NCBI GenBank assembly: GCA_023451825.1
Contig: JAEXYA010000058.1
Span: forward strand, 1-63,077
Length of the DNA: 63,077 nt
Origin: Pseudomonadota bacterium
GTDB lineage: Bacteria; Pseudomonadota; Alphaproteobacteria; Rhizobiales; Xanthobacteraceae
Reading direction: 5' to 3'
Shown here: in pieces, positions 14,897 to 23,744 of the stretch
How positions within the stretch are numbered: position 1 is the first letter of the stretch
Layout of the letters: each line of letters begins with the position of its first letter
Notes under the pieces: model-generated
Database searches by the model: none
Seen by the model: the letters and a program-made list of their open reading frames with translations, nothing else
What the model was told of the DNA's origin: nothing
Position numbers and translations under genes: made by a program

Positions 14897-15135
14897 TCGA
14901 ACCGAATGAGGAAAGCCCGGCCGAACAGGCGCTGCGGATCATGGAAGGGACGGGTGATGATCGGTACGCCATCATCCAGCTCTGCGAGCTTCTTTTGAAG
15001 GTGACCGATGTCGAGTGTGTCGAGGTTGGCGCGTTGGAGGGCATCCATCGCGTGATCGGTCTGATCAAGAAGCACGGGGAGGCGGTATGCGATGCGCACG
15101 AGCTCGCTGAGCGACTGGTGAAGTCATGCGCCTGA
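14875..15135 (+). CDS. Hypothetical protein
   Basis: This 86-residue protein begins at ATG 14875, or at ATG 14887 (MCVIEPNEESPAEQALRI). It is helical and acidic (DDRYAIIQLCELLLKVTDVE, GIHRVIGLIKKHGEAVCDAH). It is one of the short rightward overlapping genes. No family is recognised. Confidence 0.5.
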   Translation: MGVDMCVIEPNEESPAEQALRIMEGTGDDRYAIIQLCELLLKVTDVECVEVGALEGIHRVIGLIKKHGEAVCDAHELAERLVKSCA

Positions 15136-15212
15136 TCCGCCTCTATCTCTCCCGGTTCGTCCTGCGCGCCAGCATCAGGATCGCGGAGAGGGCGGCGCGT
15201 ACCATTCTTTAA
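15126..15212 (+). CDS. 28-residue basic peptide
   Basis: This peptide starts at ATG 15126 inside the end of the previous gene and ends at TAA 15212. MRLIRLYLSRFVLRASIRIA then ERAARTIL is an amphipathic, arginine-rich helix that could touch membrane or RNA. It is the last gene before a strong terminator. Translation is supported only by the overlap. Confidence 0.35.
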   Translation: MRLIRLYLSRFVLRASIRIAERAARTIL

Positions 15213-15278
15213 GGATTAACGCGCATCCTAACTAAAGGCGGATCAGTAATGCGTACCGCCAGCAGGCAGACATGACAG

Positions 15279-15308
15279 ACCCGCCGGGAGCGACACCGGC
15301 GGGTTTTT
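15279..15308 (+). terminator. Rho-independent terminator
   Basis: ACCCGCCGG (15279-15287) pairs with CCGGCGGGT (15296-15304), followed by a T run. It closes the rightward cargo operon and lies at the 3' end of the convergent SieB-like gene. Confidence 0.85.
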
Positions 15309-15859
15309 CAATAGCGATACCGTCGAAAAGGATTTTCGATCCGTTCGAACTGAGGCTCGCCGCGCAGTTCTCCCCTTAGCTCGGCGCGTATGAAGGTCCA
15401 GACATGATCCGGGATGTGATGCGGCCAGTCGAGGATAGAGTGGTGCCCAGGCACAAGCTCAACGTAGCCCTTCGCAACCAGCGGCTCAAGAAGTTCGTGA
15501 TTATACGGAGCCAAGAAGACCTGCGTGTTTTGCGACGCGGCCCAGAGCAACACGCCGATTTCGGGAATCGGCAGATCCTTCATCTTCTCCGCATGTTCCT
15601 GCCTCCACTTCTCGACCCGCTTGCGCCTGATGGGCCGAGTTATCGCATTCACGACGAAGCGAAGCACGGAGACAACGAGGACTGCGCCCGAGAAGACAAG
15701 AAAGATGAATGTCGCGCCTAAGAACCATTCGGGCAAAACCTTCGTATACGGCAGCCCGAAATGGTCGCAGGTCAGCAGAGCTGCTGCCCCGAGAAAGACG
15801 GTCAGCGCTACCGGCCAGGAAGCCTCCATGGCTTCCATAAAATGCTTAAGGGATGGCAT
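15308..15859 (-). CDS. SieB-like superinfection exclusion membrane protein
   Basis: This 183-residue protein has its likely start at MPSLKHFMEAMEAS; the frame is open to 16018. Two membrane helices (about 14-33 and 45-68, EWFLGATFIFLVFSGAVLVV) precede a basic stretch (RRKRVEKWR) and a soluble domain with the SieB-type pattern of a short helical segment, LLEPLVAKGYVELVP and HIPDHVWTFI. SieB proteins of P22 and lambda abort infection by other phages. It sits alone by attR, convergent to the cargo operon, as exclusion genes often do. Assignment is by pattern, not by search. Confidence 0.65.
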   Translation of the reverse strand: MPSLKHFMEAMEASWPVALTVFLGAAALLTCDHFGLPYTKVLPEWFLGATFIFLVFSGAVLVVSVLRFVVNAITRPIRRKRVEKWRQEHAEKMKDLPIPEIGVLLWAASQNTQVFLAPYNHELLEPLVAKGYVELVPGHHSILDWPHHIPDHVWTFIRAELRGELRGEPQFERIENPFRRYRY

Positions 15860-16070
15860 GACAATCTGCTGTGAGCATCGCCAGAATCGGCGAACGCTCT
15901 GCAGTTTGGCGCGGGCAACGTAGGCAACGCAACTGCTACCAACTTTGCTACCGAACCTCAGATGACGGAAGGGTAGGTGAAGGTATAAGTGAACAGGTCT
16001 GCCACTACTTTCCCACACTAATTGGTAGGATTCGGGACATCATCAAATCAGCCGACACGGACCTCAGCAA

Positions 16071-16119
16071 TCTCCAAAACCGGTTGTCGTAGGTTCGAGC
16101 CCTACCGCCCCTGCCATTT
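16071..16119 (+). repeat. attR: partial tRNA-Trp copy
   Basis: This is an exact 49-bp copy of 670-718, containing the anticodon loop, T arm, acceptor 3' strand and CCA, with no 5' half of the tRNA. It marks the right edge of the element. The 236 bp that follow to the autotransporter carry no gene I can see. Confidence 0.95.
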
Positions 16120-16355
16120 TTCCATCATCCGCATTTTCCGATTTCATCTGCGCGTGAAGCGCATCGGTACGTCTGCCGTTTCTTAGCGTGGCAGCAGAGA
16201 TACAACCTCAAGAGAAAAAGACTGAATCGCACATATCTTGCGTGATGAATTGAGGTTTCTTAATACCATTAACCATTCGATGGACGGTGTCATATAACCA
16301 TTGAAGCTGAGTCCCCCTCTGCTTTCACCCAGAGAGCGGGGCCGAATGGTTGGAA

Positions 16356-19300
16356 ATGGTGCCGATGTCATCTGAATTGTTCGCTCGCAAGGCCGGGATT
16401 CAACATCATGCGGGCGTGACTAGTGCCGCAAGCTGCGGACGGCGCTCTCATGACGGGCAGCGGCGGATGATCTGGCTGCTGACGGCCAGTGTCATGACCT
16501 TGGCGGTCTTGTCGCTCGGCGACCGGGCGTTTGCCGAGCAGACTGGCGGCAACGGTGGCAATTCCTACCAAGGTAACGGCGGCGGCGCCGGCGGCGAGAC
16601 CGACGCGGTGACGGGGGCGGCGACGGATGGGGGCTCTGCGCCGAACGTGGGTGAAGGTGCCGGCGGTGGCGGTGGCGGCGCCGGCATCATTGGCGGGGCT
16701 GGCGGCAGTGGCGATGGCGGCGATCCCGCCTATGCGACACAAGGAGGCGCAGGCGGCAGCGCAGCCATCAACGGCGTCGGTGGCAATGGCGGCAACGGCG
16801 GTGAACACTCCTCCCTTTCAATCGGCGGCGGCGGCGGAGGCGGCGGTGCACACGGCGCCGTCGCGGCGACATTCCCGTCGAGCGGCCCATTGATCGGAGG
16901 CGCCGGCGGCAACGGTGGCAATGGCGCGGTAGGCGCATCGGGGGGCGGTGGCGGTGCCGGCGGTTACGGCGCATTCATCACCGGCGTGGGCGGCACCAAT
17001 CTCGACGCGATCACCGGTGGCAATGGCGGTGCCGGCGGCTATGGCCAACAAAGCGGCGATGGCGGCGTTGGCGGTGTCGGCGTGTTCTTTGCGGCATCGG
17101 GCGGGGTGCTGATCAATCAGGGCGCGATCCTCGGCGGCAATGGCGGTGGGTCCAGCGCCACGGCCGGCGCCGGTGGGGCAGGCGTGGTCGGCGCGGGGCT
17201 GACGATCGACAACACGGCCGGGACGATTTCGGGGGGTATCTGGGGCGACGGCAGGCAAGCCGCCGACGCGATCACCTTTACGGGCGGCGCCAACACGCTG
17301 ACTCTCGCGGGCACCGGCGGCCTGGGCGGCAATATCGGCATCACCGCGGCCGGCAGTACCGTGACCTTCAATCAGAGCGCAGCGGCAACGCTGAATAATA
17401 TCATCACAGGCGCTGGCGGCATCGTGCAGAACGGCGCCGGCACGCTGACGCTGGGTGGTGCGAACACCTATGCCGGCGCGACGTCGGTCACCGCGGGCAT
17501 GCTGTCGATCAGCAACGGCGCGGCGCTTGGCGGGACGACGCAGGGCACCTCGGTGTCCTCGGGGGCTACCCTGGCGTTGAGCGGCGATATCGCGGTCGGC
17601 GCGGAAGCCCTGACGATCGCCGGCCTTGGCGCATCCGGGGCTTCAGGCGCGCTCGTGAATCTGAGCGGCACCAACAGTTTTGCCGGGCCGATCACGCAGT
17701 CCGCAGCCAGCACCATTGCTTCGGATGCGGGGCGCCTGACGCTGAGCGGGAGCATCGCCGGCAATTTCGGCCTGACCCTCACGGGGGCTGGCAGTGGCAC
17801 GATCTCGGGCGCGATCGCGACCGGAAACGGTGCGCTGACCAAGACGGGCAGCGGCACCTGGACCCTGTCCGGTGCCAACACCTATGCAGGCAACACCGCC
17901 ATCAATGCTGGCGTCCTGCAGATCAGTAACGGCAATGCGTTGGGGGCAGTGACGTCGCTGGCGACGGTCGCCTCGGGCGCGACGCTGCAGATCGCCGGCG
18001 ACATCACCGTGCAGAAGGGGCTCCGCCTCTCCGGTGCCGGAGCCGCCGGCACGACAGGCGCATTGGTGAATGTGAGCGGGACCAACACCCTCTCGGGCAA
18101 CGTCGATCTGCTCGCCAACAGCACCATCGCGGTCGATGCGGGCACGCTCACTTTGTCGGGAGTCGTGTGGGCGTCGGGCTACACGCTGGACGTGACCGGG
18201 CCGGGCACATTGGTTCTCTCCGGCAGCGGCTCCGTGACGCAGACCAACATCGCCTCTGGCGCCACCCTTCAGATCGGCGCGGGCGGCTTAACCGGCCTGC
18301 TCGCCGGCGACATCGTGAACGACGGGGAACTGGCCTTCAACCGTTCGAACAGTCACACCTACGGGCGGGGAATCTCCGGCAGCGGTAGCCTGACGAAGCT
18401 TGGTGCAGGCGCCCTTTATCTGTCCGGCGACAACACCTATAGCGGCACCACCACCATTTCCGCCGGCACGCTTTATATCGGCGACGGCGGCACCACCGGC
18501 TCCATCGTCGGCGATGTGGTGAACAACAGCGCTCTGGCCTTCTATCGCTCGAACGCGCTGACCTATGGCGGTGTCATCTCCGGCACCGGCCAGGTGGGCG
18601 TGGGCGGCGGGGGCACGGTGACGCTGACCGGCGCCAACACCCATACCGGTGGCACCTGGATCAGTGGCTCAACACTGCAGATCGGCGCCGGCGGCACCAC
18701 TGGCTCCCTCTCTGGCAACGTGGCGACGGAGTATTCAGGCGTCGCCGGTGCATTGGCGTTCAACCGCTCGAATGACCTCACTTATGCGGGCGTGATCTCC
18801 GGCATCGGCACCCTGACCAAGCAGGGCGCGGGCGTGCTCACGCTCACCGGTGCCAATACCGTGAGCGGGGGCACCACCATCAGCGCCGGTACGCTGCAGA
18901 TCGGCAATGGCGGCACCACCGGTTCGCTCGCCGGTGCCATCGCCAACGATGGCGCGCTGATCTTCAATCGCACGGGTGCCGTGGTGGCGGGCAGCATCAC
19001 CGGCACCGGCACGCTCACCCAGCGCGGCGCGGGCACGGTGACGCTCAGCGGCATCAACAGCGCCGGTGGCACCACCGTGGAGGCCGGCACGCTGGCACTG
19101 CAGACGGCAAGCGTGCTGACCAGCGACGTGCAGGTGGCGTCCGGCGCCACGCTGGCGCGCGCCAGTGGCGGCGCGGTCACGGCGGCGATCAACGGCGTGG
19201 TGACGGTGGCCAATGGCGGTCATATCTCCGTAGCGCCGGTGGGCGGCGGCAATTACGGCCTGTCGGTGACAGACCTCGTGCTCAACAGTACTTCCAACGT

Positions 19301-22300
19301 GGATGTGGCACTGGGCGCGAATCTCGGCGCGGCGGCCATCTATGCCCAGACGCTGACGCTCGATGGTGTGCTCAACGTTACCAATACCGGCGGCATGACC
19401 TTCGGCACCTATCGCATCATCGACTATGGCACGCTTGCCGCGGACAATGGCCTGACGCTCGGCAGCATGCCGTTCGGCTTCGAAGGGGTGCTTCAGACCA
19501 GCGTCGCGAACCAGGTCAATCTCGTGCTGGGCTCCAATGCGCTGTTCTGGAATGGCAGCACCACGACGGCGGACGGCACGATCCATGGCGGCAACGGCAC
19601 CTGGAGCGCGGTCGCACAGACCAACTGGACCGATGCCGCCGGCACCCTTGCCGGCGCCTGGCAGGGTGGCACCGCCATCTTCCAGGGGGCGCCCGGCGCG
19701 GTGACTGTGAATACGAGCGGTGGGGCGGTGAATGTCGCCGGCATGCAATTCGCCGTGGACGGCTATCAGGTCTCCGGCGGCACCCTGACGCTCGCCAATA
19801 CAGGCGGCCAGACCGGCATCCGCGTGGGCGATGGCACCGCGGCAGGAGCGACCTATGTCGCCACCATCAGTTCGGTGCTGGCCGGCACATCCGGCCTCGA
19901 CAAGCAGGATCTCGGCACACTCGTCCTCACCGGCGCCAACACCTACACCGGCGGCACCACCGTCAGCGCCGGTACCCTGCAGATCGGTGACGGCGTCACC
20001 AACGGCAGCATCGTCGGCGACGTGGTCAACAATTCCAACCTGGTCTTCAATCCCGCCGCAGCACAGACCTATGCCGGCGCCATCTCGGGCACCGGAAGCT
20101 TGTTCAAGCAGGGCTCCGGCACACTGACCCTGACAGGAGCCAACACCTATACGGGCGGCACCTCCATCACCGGCGGCCGCCTGATCGTCAGCGGCGGCCG
20201 TTCGCTGTCGGATCATGACGGCCTCATCATCGGCAGCGCCGGCACCCTCGAATTGCTGGATGCCGATGAGACCGTCGGCTGGCTGTCCGGCGCCGGGGCG
20301 GTGCACCTGAACGGCAACGGCCTGACCGTGGCCAGTGGCGGCACAACCTTTTCCGGCAGCATCAGCGGTTCGGGCTCACTGACCAAGACGGGTACAGGCA
20401 CGCTGACGCTGTCCGGCAACAACACCTATTCCGGTGAGACGACGGTCGCGGCCGGCGTGTTGAGGATCGAGAACGTGAATTTTCTCAGCTCGACCACGGG
20501 CGAGGTCACCGTCTTGTCGGGCGCTGCGCTGCATCTTGCTGCGGGCAACTCGCAAAGCTCTCGCGGCGCACTGACACTCAACGGCATGGGCGTCGCGAGT
20601 GATGGCGCGTTGCGCGCCGTGTCTGGCGATAGCTATTTTGGTACGGTCACGCTGGGCTCGGCGACCAAGATCCAGGTGGATGCCGCCGGCTATCTCGGGC
20701 TCGACAGGATCACGGGCAACAATACCGATCTCACAGTTGATGGCGCCGGCAATATGACCGTGGAGGGATCGCTCAGCATCGGCACCGGAGGTCTCGTCAA
20801 GAACGGGGCTGGCGATTTGCTCCTGATGGGAGCCAATGTCTTCACGGGAACCACCACCGTCAATGACGGCACGCTCACGCTGCAGAATGGACACGCTATC
20901 CGCGACACCAGCGCGGTCGTGATCAATACTGCGGGCGCGTTGTACGTTGTCCATTCCGAGGCGATCGGCTCGCTGGCTGGCGCGGGCAATGTGCATGTTT
21001 GGTCCGACCAGACTCTGACGATCGGTGACGACAATACATCCACGACGTTCTCAGGCGTTTTGGCCGACTACTTCATGGCGACGTATATCGAAGGAGGAGG
21101 GCTTCGTAAGACCGGCTCCGGCACTCTCTCGCTCACCGGCACCAACACTTACACCGGCGCGACGACGGTCGATGGCGGTACGCTCAGCGTCAACGGTTCG
21201 ATCGCGTCCTCATCACTCACCGTCAATGCCGGTGGCACGCTTGGCGGCAACGGCATCGTCGGCAACACCACGATCAATGGCGGCACGCTCGCGCCCGGCA
21301 ATTCCATCGACACGCTCACGGTGCAGGGCAATCTGTCGTTTACGGCCGCGTCGCGTTACATGGTCGAGGTGTCACCGAGCAATGCCGACCGCGTCAATGT
21401 CACGGGCACCGCGACGCTCGGCGGTGCAACGGTGAACGCGCATTTCGCGGCCGGCAGCTATGTGGAGAAGCAATATACTATCGTCAATGCGACCGGTGGC
21501 GTGATCGGGAAGTTCGGTGCGCAGGTCAACACAGACCTGCCGTCGAGTTTCAAGTCGAGCCTCAGCTATGATGCAAACAATGCCTATCTCGATCTCAAGC
21601 TCGACTTTACGCCGGTGCCGCCCACGCCGGGACCGACGCCGCCCGTCTATGTTGCGCTGAACGGCAATCAGGCCGCGGTTGGCAACGCGCTGGTCAGCTA
21701 CTTCAACCACACGGGTGGCATCCCGCTGGTGTTCGGCGCGCTCGATGCGAAGGGGCTGACACAGGCATCAGGCGAACTCGGCACCGGCAGCCAGCAGACG
21801 ACGTTCGACGCGATGAACATGTTCATGGGCGTGATGACCGATCCATTCGCAGCCGGACGCAGTGACGGCGCGGGAGCGGTGTCCGCCTTCACCGACGAGG
21901 CGATGGCCCATGCGGGCAGACGCGATACGTCCGACGCCTTTGCGGCCATGCAGCGCAAAGCGCCGCCGCTGATGCCGGCCTTTCACGAGCGTTGGAACGT
22001 CTGGGCGGCCGGCTTCGGTGGTTCGCAACGCACCGATGGCAATGCGATCGCGGGATCGAACAATACGACGTCGAGCATTTATGGCACGGCAGTCGGTGCC
22101 GATTACTGGTTCTCTCCGGATACGATCGCGGGATTCTCGCTCGCCGGCGGAGGGACCAATTTCTCGGTGAACGGTGGCGGCTCTGGCCGCTCCGACCTGT
22201 TCCAGGCCGGCGGCTTCGTGCGGCACATGATGGGCTCGACCTATGTCACGGCCGCTGCGGCCTATGGCTGGCAGGACATCACGATGGATCGCTTCGTCAC

Positions 22301-22835
22301 CATGGCCGGCGTCGATCACCTGCGCGCGAACTTCAATGCAAACACGTATTCAGGCCGCCTTGAAGTTGGCAATCGCTTCGTGACGCCGTGGGTCGGTGGT
22401 CTCGGCCTCACGCCCTATGGCGCTGTGCAGGTGACGGCGTTCGATCTGCCGTCCTATGCGGAAAGCACTGTCTCCGGCGCGACGACATTTGCGCTCGCTT
22501 ATGCCGGCAAGACCATCACCGCCACGCGCACCGAACTCGGCCTGCGCAGCGACAAGTCGTTCGCATTGGACCACGCGATCCTGACGCTGCGCGGCCGCGC
22601 GGCATGGGCGCATGATTTCAACACGGATCGCTCCGCCTCGGCGACATTCCAGACGCTGCCCGGTGCAGGCTTCGTCGTGAATGGCGCAGCGCTGGCAAGT
22701 AACGCCGCGCTGACCACCGCATCGGCCGAGATGAAGTGGCTGAATGGCTGGTCGGTGGCTGCGACATTCGAAGGCGAGTTTTCGGATGTGACCCGCAGCT
22801 ATAGCGGCAAGGGCCTGGTGCGCTACGCGTGGTGA
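16356..22835 (+). CDS. Giant type V autotransporter adhesin-like protein
   Basis: This protein has about 2159 residues. ATG 16356 or 16365 is preferred to the in-frame TTG at 16350. A long N-terminus precedes a signal core (MIWLLTASVMTLAVLSLGDR, cleavage after RAFA). The passenger begins with a Gly/Asn-rich region (GGNGG, GGAGG runs, about 60-270), then carries more than ten PATR-type beta-strand repeats (LTLTGANTYTGGT, VSAGTLQIG). A Pro-rich linker (VPPTPGPTPP) leads to the C-terminal autotransporter beta-barrel ending in RYAW. Such proteins are surface adhesins or biofilm factors. The barrel closely matches that of the second autotransporter at 29867. Confidence 0.93.
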   Translation: MVPMSSELFARKAGIQHHAGVTSAASCGRRSHDGQRRMIWLLTASVMTLAVLSLGDRAFAEQTGGNGGNSYQGNGGGAGGETDAVTGAATDGGSAPNVGEGAGGGGGGAGIIGGAGGSGDGGDPAYATQGGAGGSAAINGVGGNGGNGGEHSSLSIGGGGGGGGAHGAVAATFPSSGPLIGGAGGNGGNGAVGASGGGGGAGGYGAFITGVGGTNLDAITGGNGGAGGYGQQSGDGGVGGVGVFFAASGGVLINQGAILGGNGGGSSATAGAGGAGVVGAGLTIDNTAGTISGGIWGDGRQAADAITFTGGANTLTLAGTGGLGGNIGITAAGSTVTFNQSAAATLNNIITGAGGIVQNGAGTLTLGGANTYAGATSVTAGMLSISNGAALGGTTQGTSVSSGATLALSGDIAVGAEALTIAGLGASGASGALVNLSGTNSFAGPITQSAASTIASDAGRLTLSGSIAGNFGLTLTGAGSGTISGAIATGNGALTKTGSGTWTLSGANTYAGNTAINAGVLQISNGNALGAVTSLATVASGATLQIAGDITVQKGLRLSGAGAAGTTGALVNVSGTNTLSGNVDLLANSTIAVDAGTLTLSGVVWASGYTLDVTGPGTLVLSGSGSVTQTNIASGATLQIGAGGLTGLLAGDIVNDGELAFNRSNSHTYGRGISGSGSLTKLGAGALYLSGDNTYSGTTTISAGTLYIGDGGTTGSIVGDVVNNSALAFYRSNALTYGGVISGTGQVGVGGGGTVTLTGANTHTGGTWISGSTLQIGAGGTTGSLSGNVATEYSGVAGALAFNRSNDLTYAGVISGIGTLTKQGAGVLTLTGANTVSGGTTISAGTLQIGNGGTTGSLAGAIANDGALIFNRTGAVVAGSITGTGTLTQRGAGTVTLSGINSAGGTTVEAGTLALQTASVLTSDVQVASGATLARASGGAVTAAINGVVTVANGGHISVAPVGGGNYGLSVTDLVLNSTSNVDVALGANLGAAAIYAQTLTLDGVLNVTNTGGMTFGTYRIIDYGTLAADNGLTLGSMPFGFEGVLQTSVANQVNLVLGSNALFWNGSTTTADGTIHGGNGTWSAVAQTNWTDAAGTLAGAWQGGTAIFQGAPGAVTVNTSGGAVNVAGMQFAVDGYQVSGGTLTLANTGGQTGIRVGDGTAAGATYVATISSVLAGTSGLDKQDLGTLVLTGANTYTGGTTVSAGTLQIGDGVTNGSIVGDVVNNSNLVFNPAAAQTYAGAISGTGSLFKQGSGTLTLTGANTYTGGTSITGGRLIVSGGRSLSDHDGLIIGSAGTLELLDADETVGWLSGAGAVHLNGNGLTVASGGTTFSGSISGSGSLTKTGTGTLTLSGNNTYSGETTVAAGVLRIENVNFLSSTTGEVTVLSGAALHLAAGNSQSSRGALTLNGMGVASDGALRAVSGDSYFGTVTLGSATKIQVDAAGYLGLDRITGNNTDLTVDGAGNMTVEGSLSIGTGGLVKNGAGDLLLMGANVFTGTTTVNDGTLTLQNGHAIRDTSAVVINTAGALYVVHSEAIGSLAGAGNVHVWSDQTLTIGDDNTSTTFSGVLADYFMATYIEGGGLRKTGSGTLSLTGTNTYTGATTVDGGTLSVNGSIASSSLTVNAGGTLGGNGIVGNTTINGGTLAPGNSIDTLTVQGNLSFTAASRYMVEVSPSNADRVNVTGTATLGGATVNAHFAAGSYVEKQYTIVNATGGVIGKFGAQVNTDLPSSFKSSLSYDANNAYLDLKLDFTPVPPTPGPTPPVYVALNGNQAAVGNALVSYFNHTGGIPLVFGALDAKGLTQASGELGTGSQQTTFDAMNMFMGVMTDPFAAGRSDGAGAVSAFTDEAMAHAGRRDTSDAFAAMQRKAPPLMPAFHERWNVWAAGFGGSQRTDGNAIAGSNNTTSSIYGTAVGADYWFSPDTIAGFSLAGGGTNFSVNGGGSGRSDLFQAGGFVRHMMGSTYVTAAAAYGWQDITMDRFVTMAGVDHLRANFNANTYSGRLEVGNRFVTPWVGGLGLTPYGAVQVTAFDLPSYAESTVSGATTFALAYAGKTITATRTELGLRSDKSFALDHAILTLRGRAAWAHDFNTDRSASATFQTLPGAGFVVNGAALASNAALTTASAEMKWLNGWSVAATFEGEFSDVTRSYSGKGLVRYAW

Positions 22836-22968
22836 TGCAGCGAGATCACGGCGTTTAACGTAAACAGCATATCGGCAAACGCGGTGGTAGCTTCGTAACC
22901 GCCGTTAACACATCCGGGCCTGTATCGCTCAAACTCCCGCATATAACAACCATGCGGGAGTAACATTC

Positions 22969-23088
22969 ATGACCACAGCACTGATCGTCATTTGGGCCGG
23001 GCTTGGGCTTTGTCTCGTACCTTTTATCGGCGCGTCGTTGCTGGCGTCGGTGTGGGTGTCGTTGGATGATCCGCACGAATATCACTGA
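22969..23088 (+). CDS. 39-residue single-span membrane peptide
   Basis: It starts at ATG 22969 with GGGAG 9 nt before and ends at TGA 23088: MTTALIVIWAGLGLCLVPFI, then a second hydrophobic part and a polar tail DDPHEYH. It is one transmembrane helix with a charged C-terminus, and a strong terminator follows 12 nt later. The Shine-Dalgarno, start, stop and terminator together support a real small gene. Confidence 0.55.
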   Translation: MTTALIVIWAGLGLCLVPFIGASLLASVWVSLDDPHEYH

Positions 23089-23100
23089 TGCAGGCAAAGA

Positions 23101-23149
23101 AGCGCCCGCCTGTCGGCAGAGAGTTGCCGATAGGCGGGCGCTTTTTGTT
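23101..23149 (+). terminator. Strong Rho-independent terminator
   Basis: A perfect 18-bp stem (23101-23118 with 23125-23142) and a 6-nt loop are followed by five T residues. It ends the transcript of the 39-residue gene. Confidence 0.9.
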
Positions 23150-23233
23150 TGGCGCATATTTCACCGGTGCATGCATGGTGATGTGGGCGGTTTCCCGCCC
23201 ACATCTTTGTTAGTGGAGAGGTCTAGTCAGAGG

Positions 23234-23551
23234 TCAGCAGCCGCAGGCTCCGGCATTGGCGCCGACGCCCACACCGACATTGAGCCCCTTGCTCAGCAGA
23301 CCGCCGATCAGGCCGCTCTTGCCGACCGCGGCGCCGACATTCAGGCCCACGCCGGCGGCTGCGCCACCCGTGCCCGTTCCGGTCCCGCCGACACCCACCG
23401 CAACCGATGGATTGACCGCGATGGCCGTGTTGAGCAGCCCCGAGGTCGCAACACCGACCCCGGCACCGAGGCCGAGATTCAGCCCCTTGGCAAAGACGGG
23501 CGGGCTCGCGAGCGAAGCCGCCACCACAACAATGGTTGCAATTTTCTTCAT
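23234..23551 (-). CDS. Exported Gly/Val-repeat small protein
   Basis: This 105-residue protein starts at ATG 23551; the frame is open upstream, but MKKIATIVVVAASLASPPVF is a classic signal peptide, cut after FA. The mature protein is built of alternating Gly/Val/Ala/Asn (LNLGLGAGVGVATS, AVGVGGTGTGTGG, LNVGVGVGANAGACGC) and ends with two Cys. This composition suggests a beta-structured envelope or matrix protein. It lies by the autotransporter and the diguanylate cyclase. No named family is recognised. Confidence 0.7.
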   Translation of the reverse strand: MKKIATIVVVAASLASPPVFAKGLNLGLGAGVGVATSGLLNTAIAVNPSVAVGVGGTGTGTGGAAAGVGLNVGAAVGKSGLIGGLLSKGLNVGVGVGANAGACGC

Positions 23552-23744
23552 GCGTTTTCTCCTGTCTAGACGTGCGCTTTGCTGCGCACGCATGGATCAG
23601 AACGAGTGAACGCGACGCCTTCAATGAGATGAAAAGTTTAACCTTAGTAGCCGCAGGTGTCGGCGAATTCGCGTATGCTTGCACCAGCGCGCGCGTAGCA
23701 GCGCACCGTGTGCACTGCGTGATACTTTTGAATGATTATTTCAC

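Larger units (their letters stand above)
670..16119. mobile_element. 15.4-kb tRNA-Trp-integrated phage satellite or defective prophage
   Basis: Perfect 49-bp direct repeats of the tRNA-Trp 3' end bound a segment with a tyrosine integrase beside the tRNA, a regulator pair, replication genes (nuclease, P4/D5-type primase-helicase), a packaging-like block ending in an intact large terminase, and a cargo half with an HNH/winged-helix pair, a HicBA-like pair and a SieB-like gene. Genes in the central block overlap by 1-4 nt (ATGA, TGATG), as in phage operons. No portal, major capsid, protease, tail, holin or endolysin gene is visible. The layout int, regulators, primase, origin-like repeats, packaging, cargo resembles phage-inducible islands. 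A prophage that has lost its structural genes is the alternative. Confidence 0.9.

Noticed and set aside
16540..17200. Repeated GGCGGC-type units that look like a direct-repeat or CRISPR array
   Set aside because: They are codons for Gly/Asn repeats inside the autotransporter; spacing is irregular and there are no unique spacers.
18735..20306. 523-codon open frame opposite the giant autotransporter
   Set aside because: It mirrors the repeated Gly/Thr codons of the passenger and has no start signal or domain.
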